A stretch of DNA of 64,000 nucleotides from Lysinibacillus odysseyi 34hs-1 = NBRC 100172 (GTDB lineage: Bacteria > Bacillota > Bacilli > Bacillales_A > Planococcaceae), in assembly GCF_001591965.1 (NCBI RefSeq), contig NZ_BCVX01000006.1, positions 1-64,000 on the forward strand. Reading direction: 5' to 3'. Each line of letters opens with the position of its first letter. Position 1 is the first letter of the stretch. Made by a program: the position numbers and the translations under genes. Below are positions 33,840 to 42,525 of the stretch, piece after piece. The notes beneath the pieces are model-generated. The model did not search any database, had not been told where the DNA came from, and saw only the letters and a list, made by a program, of their open reading frames with translations.

Positions 33840-36266
33840 TTATTTTTCTAATTTTATTCTTTGTAGACGCAGCGCATTAAGCACAACGGACACCGAACTA
33901 AACGCCATAGCAGCTCCTGCTACCCACGGGGCAAGGAAGCCAGCTGCAGCAATTGGAATACCAATAATGTTATAGGCAAATGCCCAGAACAAGTTTTGCT
34001 TGATATTACGCATCGTTTTACGGCTCATTAAAATTGCATCCGCAATACTGTTTAAGTCGCCGCGTATTAATGTAATATCCGCCGCTTCCATTGCAACATC
34101 TGTACCTGTACCGATTGCCATACCGATATCGGCTGTCGCGAGTGCCGGTGCATCGTTAATACCATCCCCGACCATCGCTACTTTTTTGCCCTGCTGCTGC
34201 AGTTTTTTCACTTCATCTGCTTTCCCCTCAGGAAGCACTTCCGCAATAACTGCATCTACGCCTACCTCTTTGCCGATCGCCTGAGCTGTCCGTTCATTAT
34301 CACCTGTCATCATGATCACGTTGATACCCATTTCTTGCAAACGGTGTACTGCTTCTTTAGAAGTATCTTTAATTGTATCCGCTACGGCAACCATTCCGGC
34401 ATATTGTCCATTAATTCCTGCCAGCATAGCTGTTTTACCGTCTTTCTCTAACTCCTCCATTGCTGGTAGTACAGAAGTGATATCAATACCGTACTGCAGC
34501 ATGAGCTTTCGTGTGCCGATAATGACTCCCTGACCGGAAATCGTCGCCTGCACACCATAACCTGGAATCGCTTCGAAAAATTGAATGCTGCCAAGTTCAA
34601 TGCCTTTATCTTGAATTCCTTGCACGATTGCCTGCGCTAATGGGTGCTCCGATTGTTTTTCCGCTGCACCGATCAGCGATAAAAACTTCTCTTCATCTTG
34701 ACCATCTGCTACATAAACATCTGTTAAAACAGGTTTACCATGTGTGACAGTACCTGTTTTATCCACAACCACTGTGTCAATGCCTTGCGTTTGCTCTAAA
34801 TGCTCGCCGCCTTTAAACAAAATACCGAATTCAGCAGCACGGCCTGAGCCTGCCATAATGGAGGTTGGTGTTGCTAAACCAAGCGCACACGGACAAGCAA
34901 TCACAAGGACTGCAATTAACACTTCAAGTGCCGGCGTAAATTCACCAGGCTTCACCCATATAATCCATACTAAGAAGGTAATGACGGCAATCCCTACTAC
35001 GATCGGTACGAAAATACCCGAAATTTGATCGGCCAGACGCTGGATTGGTGCTTTGGAACCTTGGGCATCCTCCACCACCTTAATAATTTGAGCTAATGCT
35101 GTATCACGCCCAACCTTTGTTGCAGTCATCTTGATATAACCGTTTTTATTAATTGTGGAGCCGTATAATAAATCCCCTGCTTTTTTATCCACCGGTAAAC
35201 TTTCGCCTGTCAGCATCGATTCATCAACGGCCGTTGTTCCTTCTACTACTTCCCCATCAACTGGAATTTTTTCACCCGGCTTCACGAGAATCATGTCACC
35301 AATCACTACTTCTTCCAGCGGTATTTCCTTTTCTACACCATCACGGACAACGATGGCTGTTTTAGCCTGGAGCCCCATTAATTTTTTAATTGCTTCAGAT
35401 GAACGGCCTTTAGCTTTTGCCTCAAATAATTTACCTAAAAGAATCAAGGTAATCAGTACCGCACTCGTTTCAAAGTATAAATGCGGTCCATGGTGTGAAC
35501 CAGCCGTAATAATCGCTTGATACAGGCTGTAAAAGTATGCTGCTGAAGTCCCCATCACAACGAGTACATCCATATTCGCACTGCCATTGCGGAGAGCTTT
35601 ATAAGCACCTACATAAAACTGTTTCCCGATAATAAATTGTACCGGTGTCGCTAAAATCAATTGAATCCACGGATTCATTAAGAAATCCGGTACATATAAA
35701 AATGAAGTAAAAGAAAAGTGACCGACCATCGTCCACAACAGCGGCAACGATAAAATCGCCGAAATAATGAATTTACGCTGCTGGTCCTTAATGTGTTTTT
35801 CCCGGTGGTCTGCCTGCTCTTGATCTTCCTGCTTTTGGTGCGCACCGTAGCCCAGCTTTTCTACCTTAGCAATTACATCTGCCACCGTTACTTCTGAAGG
35901 ATTAAATTCAATTGTTGCTTTTTCAAGAGCTAAATTGACACTTGCACTTGCCACACCATCCATCTTGTTCAGCCCTTTTTCTATGCGCGTTGCACATGCT
36001 GCACAAGTCATTCCCGTAATCTCAAATTCCGCTTTTTGTTTTACTACACCATAACCGAGTGCTTCGATTTTCTTTTCAAAATCCGCTTCGCTCAATCTTG
36101 TTGGATCATATTTAATCGTCGACTTTTCAAGCGCTAAATTGACAGATGCCTGTTCGACACCAGCCATTTTATTCAGCCCTTTTTCTATACGGGTCGCACA
36201 TGCTGCACATGTCATCCCGGTAATTTGAAGACTTGCTTCTTTTACGTTGCCAGCTTCCGTACTCAT
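33840..36266 (-). CDS. copA: Copper-exporting P1B-type ATPase CopA
   Basis: An 808-residue Cu(I)-exporting ATPase. Two N-terminal heavy-metal-binding domains carry [13 protein letters not shown] (about 18-30 and again about 86-98). The transport motif CPC ([13 protein letters not shown]), phosphorylation motif DKTGT and hinge [10 protein letters not shown] are all present, and a C-terminal N-V-x-L-N-A-L-R-L finish is as in B. subtilis CopA (similar length). Copper leaves the cytosol at the cost of ATP. It is the last gene of csoR-copZ-copA; an own CsoR-like box lies just upstream (36284-36302). Confidence 0.97.
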   Translation of the reverse strand: MSTEAGNVKEASLQITGMTCAACATRIEKGLNKMAGVEQASVNLALEKSTIKYDPTRLSEADFEKKIEALGYGVVKQKAEFEITGMTCAACATRIEKGLNKMDGVASASVNLALEKATIEFNPSEVTVADVIAKVEKLGYGAHQKQEDQEQADHREKHIKDQQRKFIISAILSLPLLWTMVGHFSFTSFLYVPDFLMNPWIQLILATPVQFIIGKQFYVGAYKALRNGSANMDVLVVMGTSAAYFYSLYQAIITAGSHHGPHLYFETSAVLITLILLGKLFEAKAKGRSSEAIKKLMGLQAKTAIVVRDGVEKEIPLEEVVIGDMILVKPGEKIPVDGEVVEGTTAVDESMLTGESLPVDKKAGDLLYGSTINKNGYIKMTATKVGRDTALAQIIKVVEDAQGSKAPIQRLADQISGIFVPIVVGIAVITFLVWIIWVKPGEFTPALEVLIAVLVIACPCALGLATPTSIMAGSGRAAEFGILFKGGEHLEQTQGIDTVVVDKTGTVTHGKPVLTDVYVADGQDEEKFLSLIGAAEKQSEHPLAQAIVQGIQDKGIELGSIQFFEAIPGYGVQATISGQGVIIGTRKLMLQYGIDITSVLPAMEELEKDGKTAMLAGINGQYAGMVAVADTIKDTSKEAVHRLQEMGINVIMMTGDNERTAQAIGKEVGVDAVIAEVLPEGKADEVKKLQQQGKKVAMVGDGINDAPALATADIGMAIGTGTDVAMEAADITLIRGDLNSIADAILMSRKTMRNIKQNLFWAFAYNIIGIPIAAAGFLAPWVAGAAMAFSSVSVVLNALRLQRIKLEK

Positions 36267-36283
36267 GTTACCTCTTCCTTTCT

Positions 36284-36302
36284 CATACCTGTATAGGGTA
36301 TA
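36284..36302. promoter_or_regulatory. CsoR-like operator before copA
   Basis: CATACCTGTATAGGGTATA, 18 bases upstream of the copA start. It shares the ATAC-(N)-GGGTAT layout and 19-base length with the boxes at 36585 and 36984. Confidence 0.65.
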
Positions 36303-36338
36303 TATTAGTGAAAATAAGAGAGTGCTTAAATAGCACTC

Positions 36339-36545
36339 TTATTCTACATCATAACCTTGTTCTTCAATCGTTTCTTTAATTTGGTCTAAAGACACCTCGG
36401 ATTCATTAAAAGATACATCAACCAAAGCTTCGGCTAATTTTACATTTACTTCGCTAACACCGGCTAATTCACCAACGCTTCCTTCTATCGCTTTCACACA
36501 ATGACCACATGACATTCCTTGTACGTTTAACGTTACGTTTTGCAT
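36339..36545 (-). CDS. copZ: Copper chaperone CopZ
   Basis: A 68-residue heavy-metal-associated domain protein, the full length of CopZ. The metal site GMSCGHCVKAIEG (about 10-22) has the two Cys that bind Cu(I). The rest follows the beta-alpha-beta ferredoxin-like pattern (VSEVNVKLAEALVDVSF). It carries copper to CopA. It lies 72 bases upstream of copA, downstream of csoR, with a CsoR-like box in its leader. Confidence 0.96.
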   Translation of the reverse strand: MQNVTLNVQGMSCGHCVKAIEGSVGELAGVSEVNVKLAEALVDVSFNESEVSLDQIKETIEEQGYDVE

Positions 36546-36584
36546 ATTTTTTCTCTCCTTTAATTGATTAATGGTTTAGCACAC

Positions 36585-36603
36585 TATACACACAAGGGGT
36601 ATA
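36585..36603. promoter_or_regulatory. CsoR-like operator before copZ
   Basis: TATACACACAAGGGGTATA, 40 bases upstream of copZ. It resembles the GTATACC/GGGGTAT boxes bound by CsoR in Bacillus. Confidence 0.7.
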
Positions 36604-36618
36604 TAAAAGATAAAAAAA

Positions 36619-36951
36619 TTACTTTTTCATTAGCTTTTGAATTGTTACTAGCAATTCGTCTAAAACTTCTTCATCACCTTCAGAAAGACGGTCTACAACG
36701 CAGCCTTTTAGATGGCCTTCCAATAGAATCTTCGCTACACTATTTAACGCAGATTGTGTTGCAGACAGCTGTGTAATCACATCATCACAATACACGTCTT
36801 TTTCTATCATCCCTTTAATGCCCCGAATTTGACCTTCAATACGATTTAATCGGGTTGTTAAATCCTTTTTCACGCGTTCAGGGTGATGACTTTTCCGGCA
36901 GGATACCGCTTCTTCTGTATGGCAGGCAGCTTCTGTTACTGGGTTTTCCAT
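36619..36951 (-). CDS. csoR: Copper-sensing repressor CsoR
   Basis: A 110-residue all-helical repressor of the CsoR/RcnR family. The Cu(I) ligands are visible as Cys in VYCDDVITQL (about 56) and His-x-x-x-Cys in GHLKGCV (about 81-85). LTTRLNRIEGQIRGIKGMIE is the family's helix 1 signature. Apo-CsoR represses and copper releases it. The N-terminus has extra Cys/His (EAACHTEEAVSCRKSHH), not needed in known members. It sits upstream of copZ-copA and has a box of its own (36984-37002), so it probably controls itself. Confidence 0.95.
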   Translation of the reverse strand: MENPVTEAACHTEEAVSCRKSHHPERVKKDLTTRLNRIEGQIRGIKGMIEKDVYCDDVITQLSATQSALNSVAKILLEGHLKGCVVDRLSEGDEEVLDELLVTIQKLMKK

Positions 36952-36983
36952 CGCTTCAACCTCCTAACTTAATTCCACTTTAC

Positions 36984-37002
36984 CATACCCTCGTGTGGTA
37001 TG
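36984..37002. promoter_or_regulatory. CsoR-like operator before csoR
   Basis: CATACCCTCGTGTGGTATG, with symmetric arms CATACC and GGTATG, 33 bases upstream of the csoR start. Confidence 0.7.
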
Positions 37003-37324
37003 TAAAGTGAATTATTTCATTTTTTTATATGGACAGGTTCTTTATTTTTTTAGCTTATCTCCAATAAGCATTTTTAAACTAAGTATTATATTCCCCTCCA
37101 TCCAAGATTAAGGCTTTAAGACTTACGACTTTCCTGTTGCTTTCATAACATCCCTTGCCGGCAAGGTTTTTGCCTTAGAGGTAGACAGTTAGGGAGGGTT
37201 TTACATTTCGATTGTTCCGAAAATTAATAATTAATATATTATAATAATTCCTATTTACTTCAACTCTACTTTCTTTAAATTATCTTAAAGCATTGCTACA
37301 ATAGGATAGTTAGGAAGTGAATTT
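37003..37324. other. Intergenic region with a GC-rich hairpin
   Basis: About 320 bases. CCTTGCCGGCAAGG near 37153-37166 is a perfect palindrome followed by TTTTTGCC. Nothing else is supported; the promoter of the plus-strand pair at 37325 should lie near 37260-37310. Confidence 0.4.
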
Positions 37325-37729
37325 ATGGTTAACCTCATGCGATTTAGCTGTACAGGTGGAACTGCTGTGAAATCGTTCGCTTTATTAGGGTTTAAAGAGG
37401 GACTTGTAGCTAATATCACATTGACCGATAAGCTGGGAGCGGAACCAGGTTTTATTCGGAAAGGATCAGCTAAATTATTGCGGAAAAATATTATGAAAGA
37501 AATTCAGGGGTGCGGCGGCCATGAATTGACCGTCTTTCAAGGAAAAACAACCGTATATAATAAGTATGGCACAATTACAGAAGACGTTCCTCCAGATGAC
37601 AATTCATATAAAATGCAGTACATAAATCAAATGATTCTGGATACCGGAGCCGAATGGCAGCAGAAAACAATGAATGTTTTGAGCAAAAATACTATCTATC
37701 TCTTTGCAAAAGGCTCTTATTATGAATAA
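37325..37729 (+). CDS. Hypothetical protein coupled to a TVP38 gene
   Basis: A 134-residue soluble protein with no clear domain. It has Cys in RFSCTGGT and IQGCGGHE and a possibly beta-rich centre. The ATG is preceded by GGAAGTG. Its stop overlaps the start of the TVP38-like gene (ATGAATAA), which implies translational coupling and a shared role. Family not recognised. Confidence 0.7.
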   Translation: MVNLMRFSCTGGTAVKSFALLGFKEGLVANITLTDKLGAEPGFIRKGSAKLLRKNIMKEIQGCGGHELTVFQGKTTVYNKYGTITEDVPPDDNSYKMQYINQMILDTGAEWQQKTMNVLSKNTIYLFAKGSYYE

Positions 37730-38387
37730 ACGCAAACTCATTTATCGCGTAATCGGGTATATAGCAGTCGTACTTTGCCTGTTCTTTTTATTAAAAATAA
37801 GCGGCTTGACGGTTGCCGATTTAACACCTGAAACGATTCGTGCTCTGGCACACAATAATATTTTGCTCATTTGCTTAATCATGCTTGTTATTATGATTTT
37901 GCAAAATCTCTTTACATTCATTCCGCTCGTTCTAGTAATTGCTACTAACATCACATTATTCGGTTTTTGGCATGGTTATTTATATGGCTGTTTGTGCAGC
38001 GTCATTGGCAGCACACTCATCTTCTTATCCATCCGCCATCTTTTCCATGATGCATTTTCAAACTCAACAGCTACAAAGTACCATGAAAAAATCGAAAAAA
38101 ACGGCTTTCTTTTTGTTCTATCAGGGCGCATTCTTCCTTTTATACCAACGAATTTAATTAACATTGCCTCCGGATTGAGTACAATAAAAACGTCACACTT
38201 TATGGTCGCCACAACAATCGGTAACATGGTTTACGGCTTAGCGCTTGCTTCTGCATCCTTTAGCATCATTGAAGCAATAACACATCACCCTCTTTATTTC
38301 CTAATTATTGTCCTCATCATCTTACTGGCTGCAGTACTCTATCGCCAGAAGAAGAATAGATCAATAGAAAGGACGCAAAATAGCTGA
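37722..38387 (+). CDS. TVP38/TMEM64 (DedA-like) membrane protein
   Basis: A 221-residue membrane protein with about six hydrophobic helices. The stretch around 65-85 (TNITLFGFWHGYLYGCLCSVIG) and FVLSGRILPFIPTNLINIASG near 125-145 fits the SNARE-associated/DedA domain, in which R-x-x-P-x-x-P is typical and here reads RILPFIPTNLIN. These proteins move or scramble phospholipids or support lipid-carrier recycling (family knowledge). The ATG at 37722 overlaps the preceding gene by eight bases. Confidence 0.87.
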   Translation: MNKRKLIYRVIGYIAVVLCLFFLLKISGLTVADLTPETIRALAHNNILLICLIMLVIMILQNLFTFIPLVLVIATNITLFGFWHGYLYGCLCSVIGSTLIFLSIRHLFHDAFSNSTATKYHEKIEKNGFLFVLSGRILPFIPTNLINIASGLSTIKTSHFMVATTIGNMVYGLALASASFSIIEAITHHPLYFLIIVLIILLAAVLYRQKKNRSIERTQNS

Positions 38388-38416
38388 TGAGAAATTCGTT
38401 TCTCGTCAGCCTTTTT
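38383..38416 (+). terminator. Terminator of the TVP38 pair
   Basis: Arms GCTGATGAGAAA and TTTCTCGTCAGC enclose a four-base loop and are followed by CTTTTT; the stem begins at the stop codon of the TVP38-like gene. Confidence 0.88.
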
Positions 38417-38446
38417 ATCAGCCTTTCTCCTTTAAAAATACGCCCC

Positions 38447-39478
38447 TTACTTTTCTCGATGAATGATGCCCTTTATCGAATGTGGAAGAGGCAGTGTCCC
38501 CTCCATGTAATCTGTGAGATTCACTATTAGCGGAGTGGCATTTTCGCCAATTCCAATCACTATACTTAAGTCCCCTGGTGAATAGACAACCGTATGCAGC
38601 GTTCCGAAGTATTCCGTATAGTGCTTAAGAAATAGTGGAGATCGATCATTATTAAAATGACGGTAAGCGGATATAAGGGATAACCCCTCTGATCCTATCG
38701 ATTTTACATATTCTTTCCGTTTGATTGACCCTTGTACTTGAAGTCTGTTTTTGTTTTCCAGCGCTTCTGCCTCAAAGTGATTCGTACAAATGAGCGGGTT
38801 TTCAAAGCGCACAACTTGCTGCTGCGGAGAAGCTTCTATCAATATGCTTCTTCCGCTTTTATCTAAAATCGAGTAATTATAGCAATAGCCATGAGGAATC
38901 TCTGTAATAAAGGCGATTGCTTCTTCGCAGTTTGCGCACTGCTCAAGCAGCATCCTGACAATGGCTGTTGCCATAAACCCCTCTTCCCTATGCTCGTTAT
39001 TGACAAAATGCAGCCCCGCAACGAGCCCTTTTTCATTCATCCCATCAAGCCTGCCAATTACTTGCTGACTAAATCCGATACTGGCATAGCCATCTAGAGG
39101 CTTCGTAAATACAAGTCTGCCATCGTACATTTCCGGGCTGAAATCATAATTACGCACATAATAGCCACCTGTTGCCAATGTGGTACAGCCCATTGTAGGA
39201 AATAGTACATCATATCCGCTGAACAGTTTGACAGTCGTATCAAAATCCATCCCTAGCCCCGTTGACAGGCCTTGCAGCTCTTTATATAAATTCGGTGAAA
39301 CTTTGCTTATGATTTCCTTCGCATTTTCGATATTGGAGTTTTTAGTCAATTCTTTTAGCGGTTCCATTTGGTCCAGGGTTGGCGATGATTTGATTTCACC
39401 AGCTTGTTCCATGCCAAATTGATAATAATCCCCTTTTAATTCAACTATTCTCACTACTAATTCTTCCGGTGTACCCAT
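38447..39478 (-). CDS. C45-type Ntn hydrolase (acyltransferase/acylase-like)
   Basis: A 343-residue protein with the Ntn-hydrolase motif MGCTTLATGGYYVRNYDFS (about 96-114), in which the Cys becomes the N-terminal nucleophile after self-cleavage or serves unprocessed. NSILDKSGRSILIEASP-like (here YSILDKSGRSILIEASP) and TNHFEAE are further typical elements of the C45/choloylglycine hydrolase group. Known relatives act on penicillins, bile acids and N-acyl amides; the substrate here is open. The gene follows a MerR-type regulator by 15 bases and should be under its control. Confidence 0.82.
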   Translation of the reverse strand: MGTPEELVVRIVELKGDYYQFGMEQAGEIKSSPTLDQMEPLKELTKNSNIENAKEIISKVSPNLYKELQGLSTGLGMDFDTTVKLFSGYDVLFPTMGCTTLATGGYYVRNYDFSPEMYDGRLVFTKPLDGYASIGFSQQVIGRLDGMNEKGLVAGLHFVNNEHREEGFMATAIVRMLLEQCANCEEAIAFITEIPHGYCYNYSILDKSGRSILIEASPQQQVVRFENPLICTNHFEAEALENKNRLQVQGSIKRKEYVKSIGSEGLSLISAYRHFNNDRSPLFLKHYTEYFGTLHTVVYSPGDLSIVIGIGENATPLIVNLTDYMEGTLPLPHSIKGIIHREK

Positions 39479-39493
39479 TACTCATAACCCCCT

Positions 39494-40252
39494 TTATTCT
39501 AATTGGGTGACGGGCATCAATAAGTCCACTTCCGTAAAGTCAACGCCGCGATACCATTCCAATATGGTGCCTGCTGGAATCCATCCATGCTCGCTTGCAT
39601 AGTTGAGCAATTTCCGATAACCATTTTGAATATCAGTTACCGGTTCATTGAAAGATAGAGCTATACAAATGCAGGCATCCATCTGTTCCAGACCAGCAGC
39701 TTCCACGAATCCGTTTGCTGCTGTATCCGGAACGCCAAAGCCAATTTGAGCTTTCACCACTTCTTTTCCTGATACATATTTTAAATAACAGCTTTTGATC
39801 GGAATGCTGAGTTTCTCCAGCTCTTTTCCTCTCTTCATAAACGCCTCTTTGAACTTTCCAACTTCACACTCCGCTGAAAACCATATAATTGTTTCTGCCG
39901 GTTTTTCAATGAGATAAATTTGATGAACGATTGATCTGCTGTCCAAGTATCGTAAACTGACGTTTAGAATATCCACTTTTTTTCTGATTGTTTGTATCCA
40001 ATGATCCATTATTTTATTTCTGCTGCTTTCACCCTCTTTTAAATAGAGTTGAATGTCTTTAATAGACACACCCGCTACCCGCAAACTGGAGATTAACTTA
40101 ACTGTTTCAATTTGGTCCTCCGAATAAACGCGGTAACCGTTTGTATTTCTCCCAGCAGCCTGAAGTAAATTTTTTGTTTCATAAAACCGTAATGCACTTT
40201 TAGAAACCCCCGTTCTTTCGGAGAAATTCTGAATTGTCATGAATTTGTTCAC
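39494..40252 (-). CDS. MerR-family regulator with effector-binding domain
   Basis: A 252-residue regulator. The N-terminal MerR helix-turn-helix is TIQNFSERTGVSKSALRFYE (about 6-25) with the wing NTNGYRVYSEDQIETV and AGVSIKDIQLYL. The C-terminal half (about 110-250) looks like a GyrI/AraC effector-binding domain (ICIALSFNEP, EWYRGVDFTEVDLLMPV). The GTG at 40252 is preferred since GGGGGGG lies just upstream; a long frame from 40276 runs through that site. It is co-directional with the C45 hydrolase gene, probably one operon. Confidence 0.87.
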   Translation of the reverse strand: MNKFMTIQNFSERTGVSKSALRFYETKNLLQAAGRNTNGYRVYSEDQIETVKLISSLRVAGVSIKDIQLYLKEGESSRNKIMDHWIQTIRKKVDILNVSLRYLDSRSIVHQIYLIEKPAETIIWFSAECEVGKFKEAFMKRGKELEKLSIPIKSCYLKYVSGKEVVKAQIGFGVPDTAANGFVEAAGLEQMDACICIALSFNEPVTDIQNGYRKLLNYASEHGWIPAGTILEWYRGVDFTEVDLLMPVTQLE

Positions 40253-40318
40253 ACCATCCCCCCCTTTCTCTTCCATCGTACAGCTTCAAGTTAGTTGAAG
40301 GTCAAGAAAATTTTAAAA

Positions 40319-40347
40319 ATAAAAAGCCTGCTATTATAGCAAGCTTT
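40319..40347 (-). terminator. Terminator of the MFS gene at 40351
   Basis: Arms AAAGCCTGCTA and TAGCAAGCTTT, with a minus-strand T run (TTTTTATTTTT), right behind the transporter stop. Confidence 0.75.
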
Positions 40348-40350
40348 CTT

Positions 40351-41535
40351 TTAAGCGATTTTTCTTAATTTCCATAAAAAGAACAATGTCGGAATAATTA
40401 AAAGAGCGGCGGTAATAATTCCACCTTGCACGGATGTATAAAGGGCGATGATTCCAACTAATGGTCCACCAGCTACTTGTCCAAACGCATCAAGTTGTCC
40501 ATACATTGAAAGCGTAGTTGCTCTCCCTTGTGAATGTAGTTGTTTATTTGTCATAACACTTACTAATGGATAGTTCACCGCTCGAAGTGATGCAATTCCC
40601 CAGTATAAAATAGCAGCTATTAAAAATTGTTCAGCTATCGCGAAATATATCATTGCGACAACAAGCAAACTATTAAGTAATACTAAAACAATGGCAAAAC
40701 GCTCTTTTACATAAGTTTCGACAATTTTTAGTAAACCGATATTCAATAAAAAGGCAATGGCATAAAATGCACCGAACCAATAAACGGCATCTTCTTCATT
40801 CATTTGGAAGCCTTCAATAAAATGTGCACCCCAAAGTCGATCGAAGCCCTCACTAGCTAAACCAGTAAATAACGTAATTGCGGCAAGACCAAGTAAAATA
40901 GTATTCCCTTTTATTAGAGAAAGACTTTCTTTTAGTGCGATTTTCATTTGTTTGATACTAGAAGTGCCTTCACGTGCAATACTAATAAATTTCGTTTCAG
41001 GAATAACTTTAGATGAAATAATCGCGATTAATATAAGTAAGCCTCCCGCAATTAATATAGCAATCTGCACTGTGAAAATAATACCGACAAGCACACTCAC
41101 AATAATGCCCAAGAAACTACCTAGCGAGCTACACTTAGCCCCGTTTAATAAAGTAGTATCAAGTGCTTTATTTTCTAATTCATCTGCAATCCAAGCCGTT
41201 TCTGCACCGCTAATAAAGGTCCATCCAATGCCCCACAATGCAGCACCAATAGCAATTGCCCAAAACGAAGGAATGCTGCCTTCTAAAAGATGAGCCGAAC
41301 CGATAAGGAAAGTCCCAATAATAATTGATTTTTTACGTCCAAAAATATCAGCAACTAAGCCCGTGGGTATTTCAAAAAATAGAATAGCCAATTCCATAAT
41401 TGTTCCAAGTAATACTAATTGAAGTGGATTTAGACTTGCTTGAGACACATAGTAAATAGCATTTAGTGTAAAAACGATTTGAATACAAAACGAGCGAGAA
41501 CTCGCCAATAAATAATAAGCGGCTTTAATGTTCAA
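40351..41535 (-). CDS. MFS transporter (leader-peptide-preceded)
   Basis: A 394-residue major facilitator with twelve predicted helices. Motif A reads GLVADIFGRKKSIIIG (about 58-73). It lacks the usual drug-antiporter motif C in a clear form, so the substrate is uncertain. The TTG start at 41535 lies nine bases after CGGAGGTC; a longer frame to 41577 has no site. A 17-codon ORF with its own strong ribosome-binding site precedes it (41604-41657), which suggests control by translation attenuation, as for some antibiotic efflux genes. Confidence 0.86.
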   Translation of the reverse strand: MNIKAAYYLLASSRSFCIQIVFTLNAIYYVSQASLNPLQLVLLGTIMELAILFFEIPTGLVADIFGRKKSIIIGTFLIGSAHLLEGSIPSFWAIAIGAALWGIGWTFISGAETAWIADELENKALDTTLLNGAKCSSLGSFLGIIVSVLVGIIFTVQIAILIAGGLLILIAIISSKVIPETKFISIAREGTSSIKQMKIALKESLSLIKGNTILLGLAAITLFTGLASEGFDRLWGAHFIEGFQMNEEDAVYWFGAFYAIAFLLNIGLLKIVETYVKERFAIVLVLLNSLLVVAMIYFAIAEQFLIAAILYWGIASLRAVNYPLVSVMTNKQLHSQGRATTLSMYGQLDAFGQVAGGPLVGIIALYTSVQGGIITAALLIIPTLFFLWKLRKIA

Positions 41536-41603
41536 ATAGATGACCTCCGATGTTATCGAGTAAATAGTAACCCTCAAACCGGAGAATAAGTGACAAGATT
41601 AAA

Positions 41604-41657
41604 TTAAACCAACATACCCTCCGATTCATTTATGATCGTAAAAGTAATGACTGTCAT
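41604..41657 (-). CDS. 17-residue leader peptide upstream of the MFS gene
   Basis: ATG at 41657, preceded by AGGAGAGAG four bases earlier, encodes MTVITFTIINESEGMLV and a TAA. It ends 69 bases before the transporter start. A short ORF with a strong site directly before an efflux gene is the arrangement of ribosome-stalling leader peptides. The end of the leader contains TCGGAGGGTATGTTG, a near copy of the start region of the transporter gene. Confidence 0.6.
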   Translation of the reverse strand: MTVITFTIINESEGMLV

Positions 41658-41850
41658 ATTACTCTCTCCTTTAAATTTAATCACTTGAATATACCATAAA
41701 AAACCAATCATTAAAATAATTCAAACAATTTATAAAAATATCATTAATAAAAGGTAGAATCTTTTCTCTTATATAAACTCATACAAATATCGCTCTAAAA
41801 TGAAAACTTGAATATACACAAAAAAGCCACAAACATTTTCAGATGATATG

Positions 41851-41893
41851 CCCCCAAAAGTTAGAGTGAAAAATTAACTTTTTGGGGTTTTTT
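41851..41893 (+). terminator. Strong plus-strand terminator without an obvious gene
   Basis: CCCCAAAAGTTA and TAACTTTTTGGGG pair with a one-base bulge and are followed by TTTTTT on the plus strand. No plus-strand gene ends here. Confidence 0.75.
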
Positions 41894-41927
41894 ATACGGC
41901 AAAGATAATGTAACGCTCTCAAGCTTT

Positions 41928-42431
41928 TCAGAAAAAGTCTATGAAAAAAGGATAGCTGAATTCCGCTCTAATTTGAACAATAGCTTTGATCGGTTTGCCG
42001 TCATTTTTTTGTGAGCCCAATTCTCCTGGTTGTATATCTCCTTCAAACCATACCTTGCCTTCTTCAATTTGCTTATGATAGTGACCTGCAAAGTATATTT
42101 CAAATCCTACCCTCTTCGCATCTTCGCCGGGTGCTGAAAATACATTGCCTTTATTGTAATAATCATATAGTTCTTTTTCACTTAGTTCACTTTCAATTTC
42201 GATATATGATGCAACTGTTGGATAACCTCCACTGCCTGAAGGCCCTCCACCAAATAATACGCCATAATCAAAATTTCTCTCAGTAACCTTCGTTTTGTCC
42301 GGAAGCGGGTATTCATAAAGTTCAGAAGCAAAAGACCTCGCGTATAAATATTCCTGACCAAATAAGGCATATACCAAAAATCCGATGATAAAGATTGCTA
42401 CGGAAGTGATTGCTATTCTTTTTGATTTCAT
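41928..42431 (-). CDS. Membrane-anchored hypothetical protein
   Basis: A 167-residue protein with one N-terminal membrane anchor (ITSVAIFIIGFLVYALFG, about 7-24) and an extracytoplasmic domain with a Gly-rich loop (GVLFGGGPSGSGGYPT). The ATG at 42431 follows GGGGAGGC; an upstream start at 42497 has no site. It lies 94 bases behind the ogt gene in the same direction and could be the last gene of the repair operon, but nothing in it suggests DNA repair. Confidence 0.72.
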   Translation of the reverse strand: MKSKRIAITSVAIFIIGFLVYALFGQEYLYARSFASELYEYPLPDKTKVTERNFDYGVLFGGGPSGSGGYPTVASYIEIESELSEKELYDYYNKGNVFSAPGEDAKRVGFEIYFAGHYHKQIEEGKVWFEGDIQPGELGSQKNDGKPIKAIVQIRAEFSYPFFIDFF

Positions 42432-42525
42432 ATACAGCCTCCCCGAAACAGCTTTCACATCCATCTTCTCCATATTCACGTATGCATAGCCGAGCAAACA
42501 ATACGATATGAAACTCCGGCGTTTG

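Noticed and set aside
37085-37190. A c-di-GMP-I-like riboswitch on the minus strand (AAGGCAAA and ATGAAAGC words)
   Set aside because: The core GACGCAAAGC block and the GAAA tetraloop are missing, and the gene downstream is csoR, not a c-di-GMP target.
37325-37729. Assigning this protein to a known family through its Cys-Gly motif
   Set aside because: The GCGGHE-like segment alone is too short to place it.
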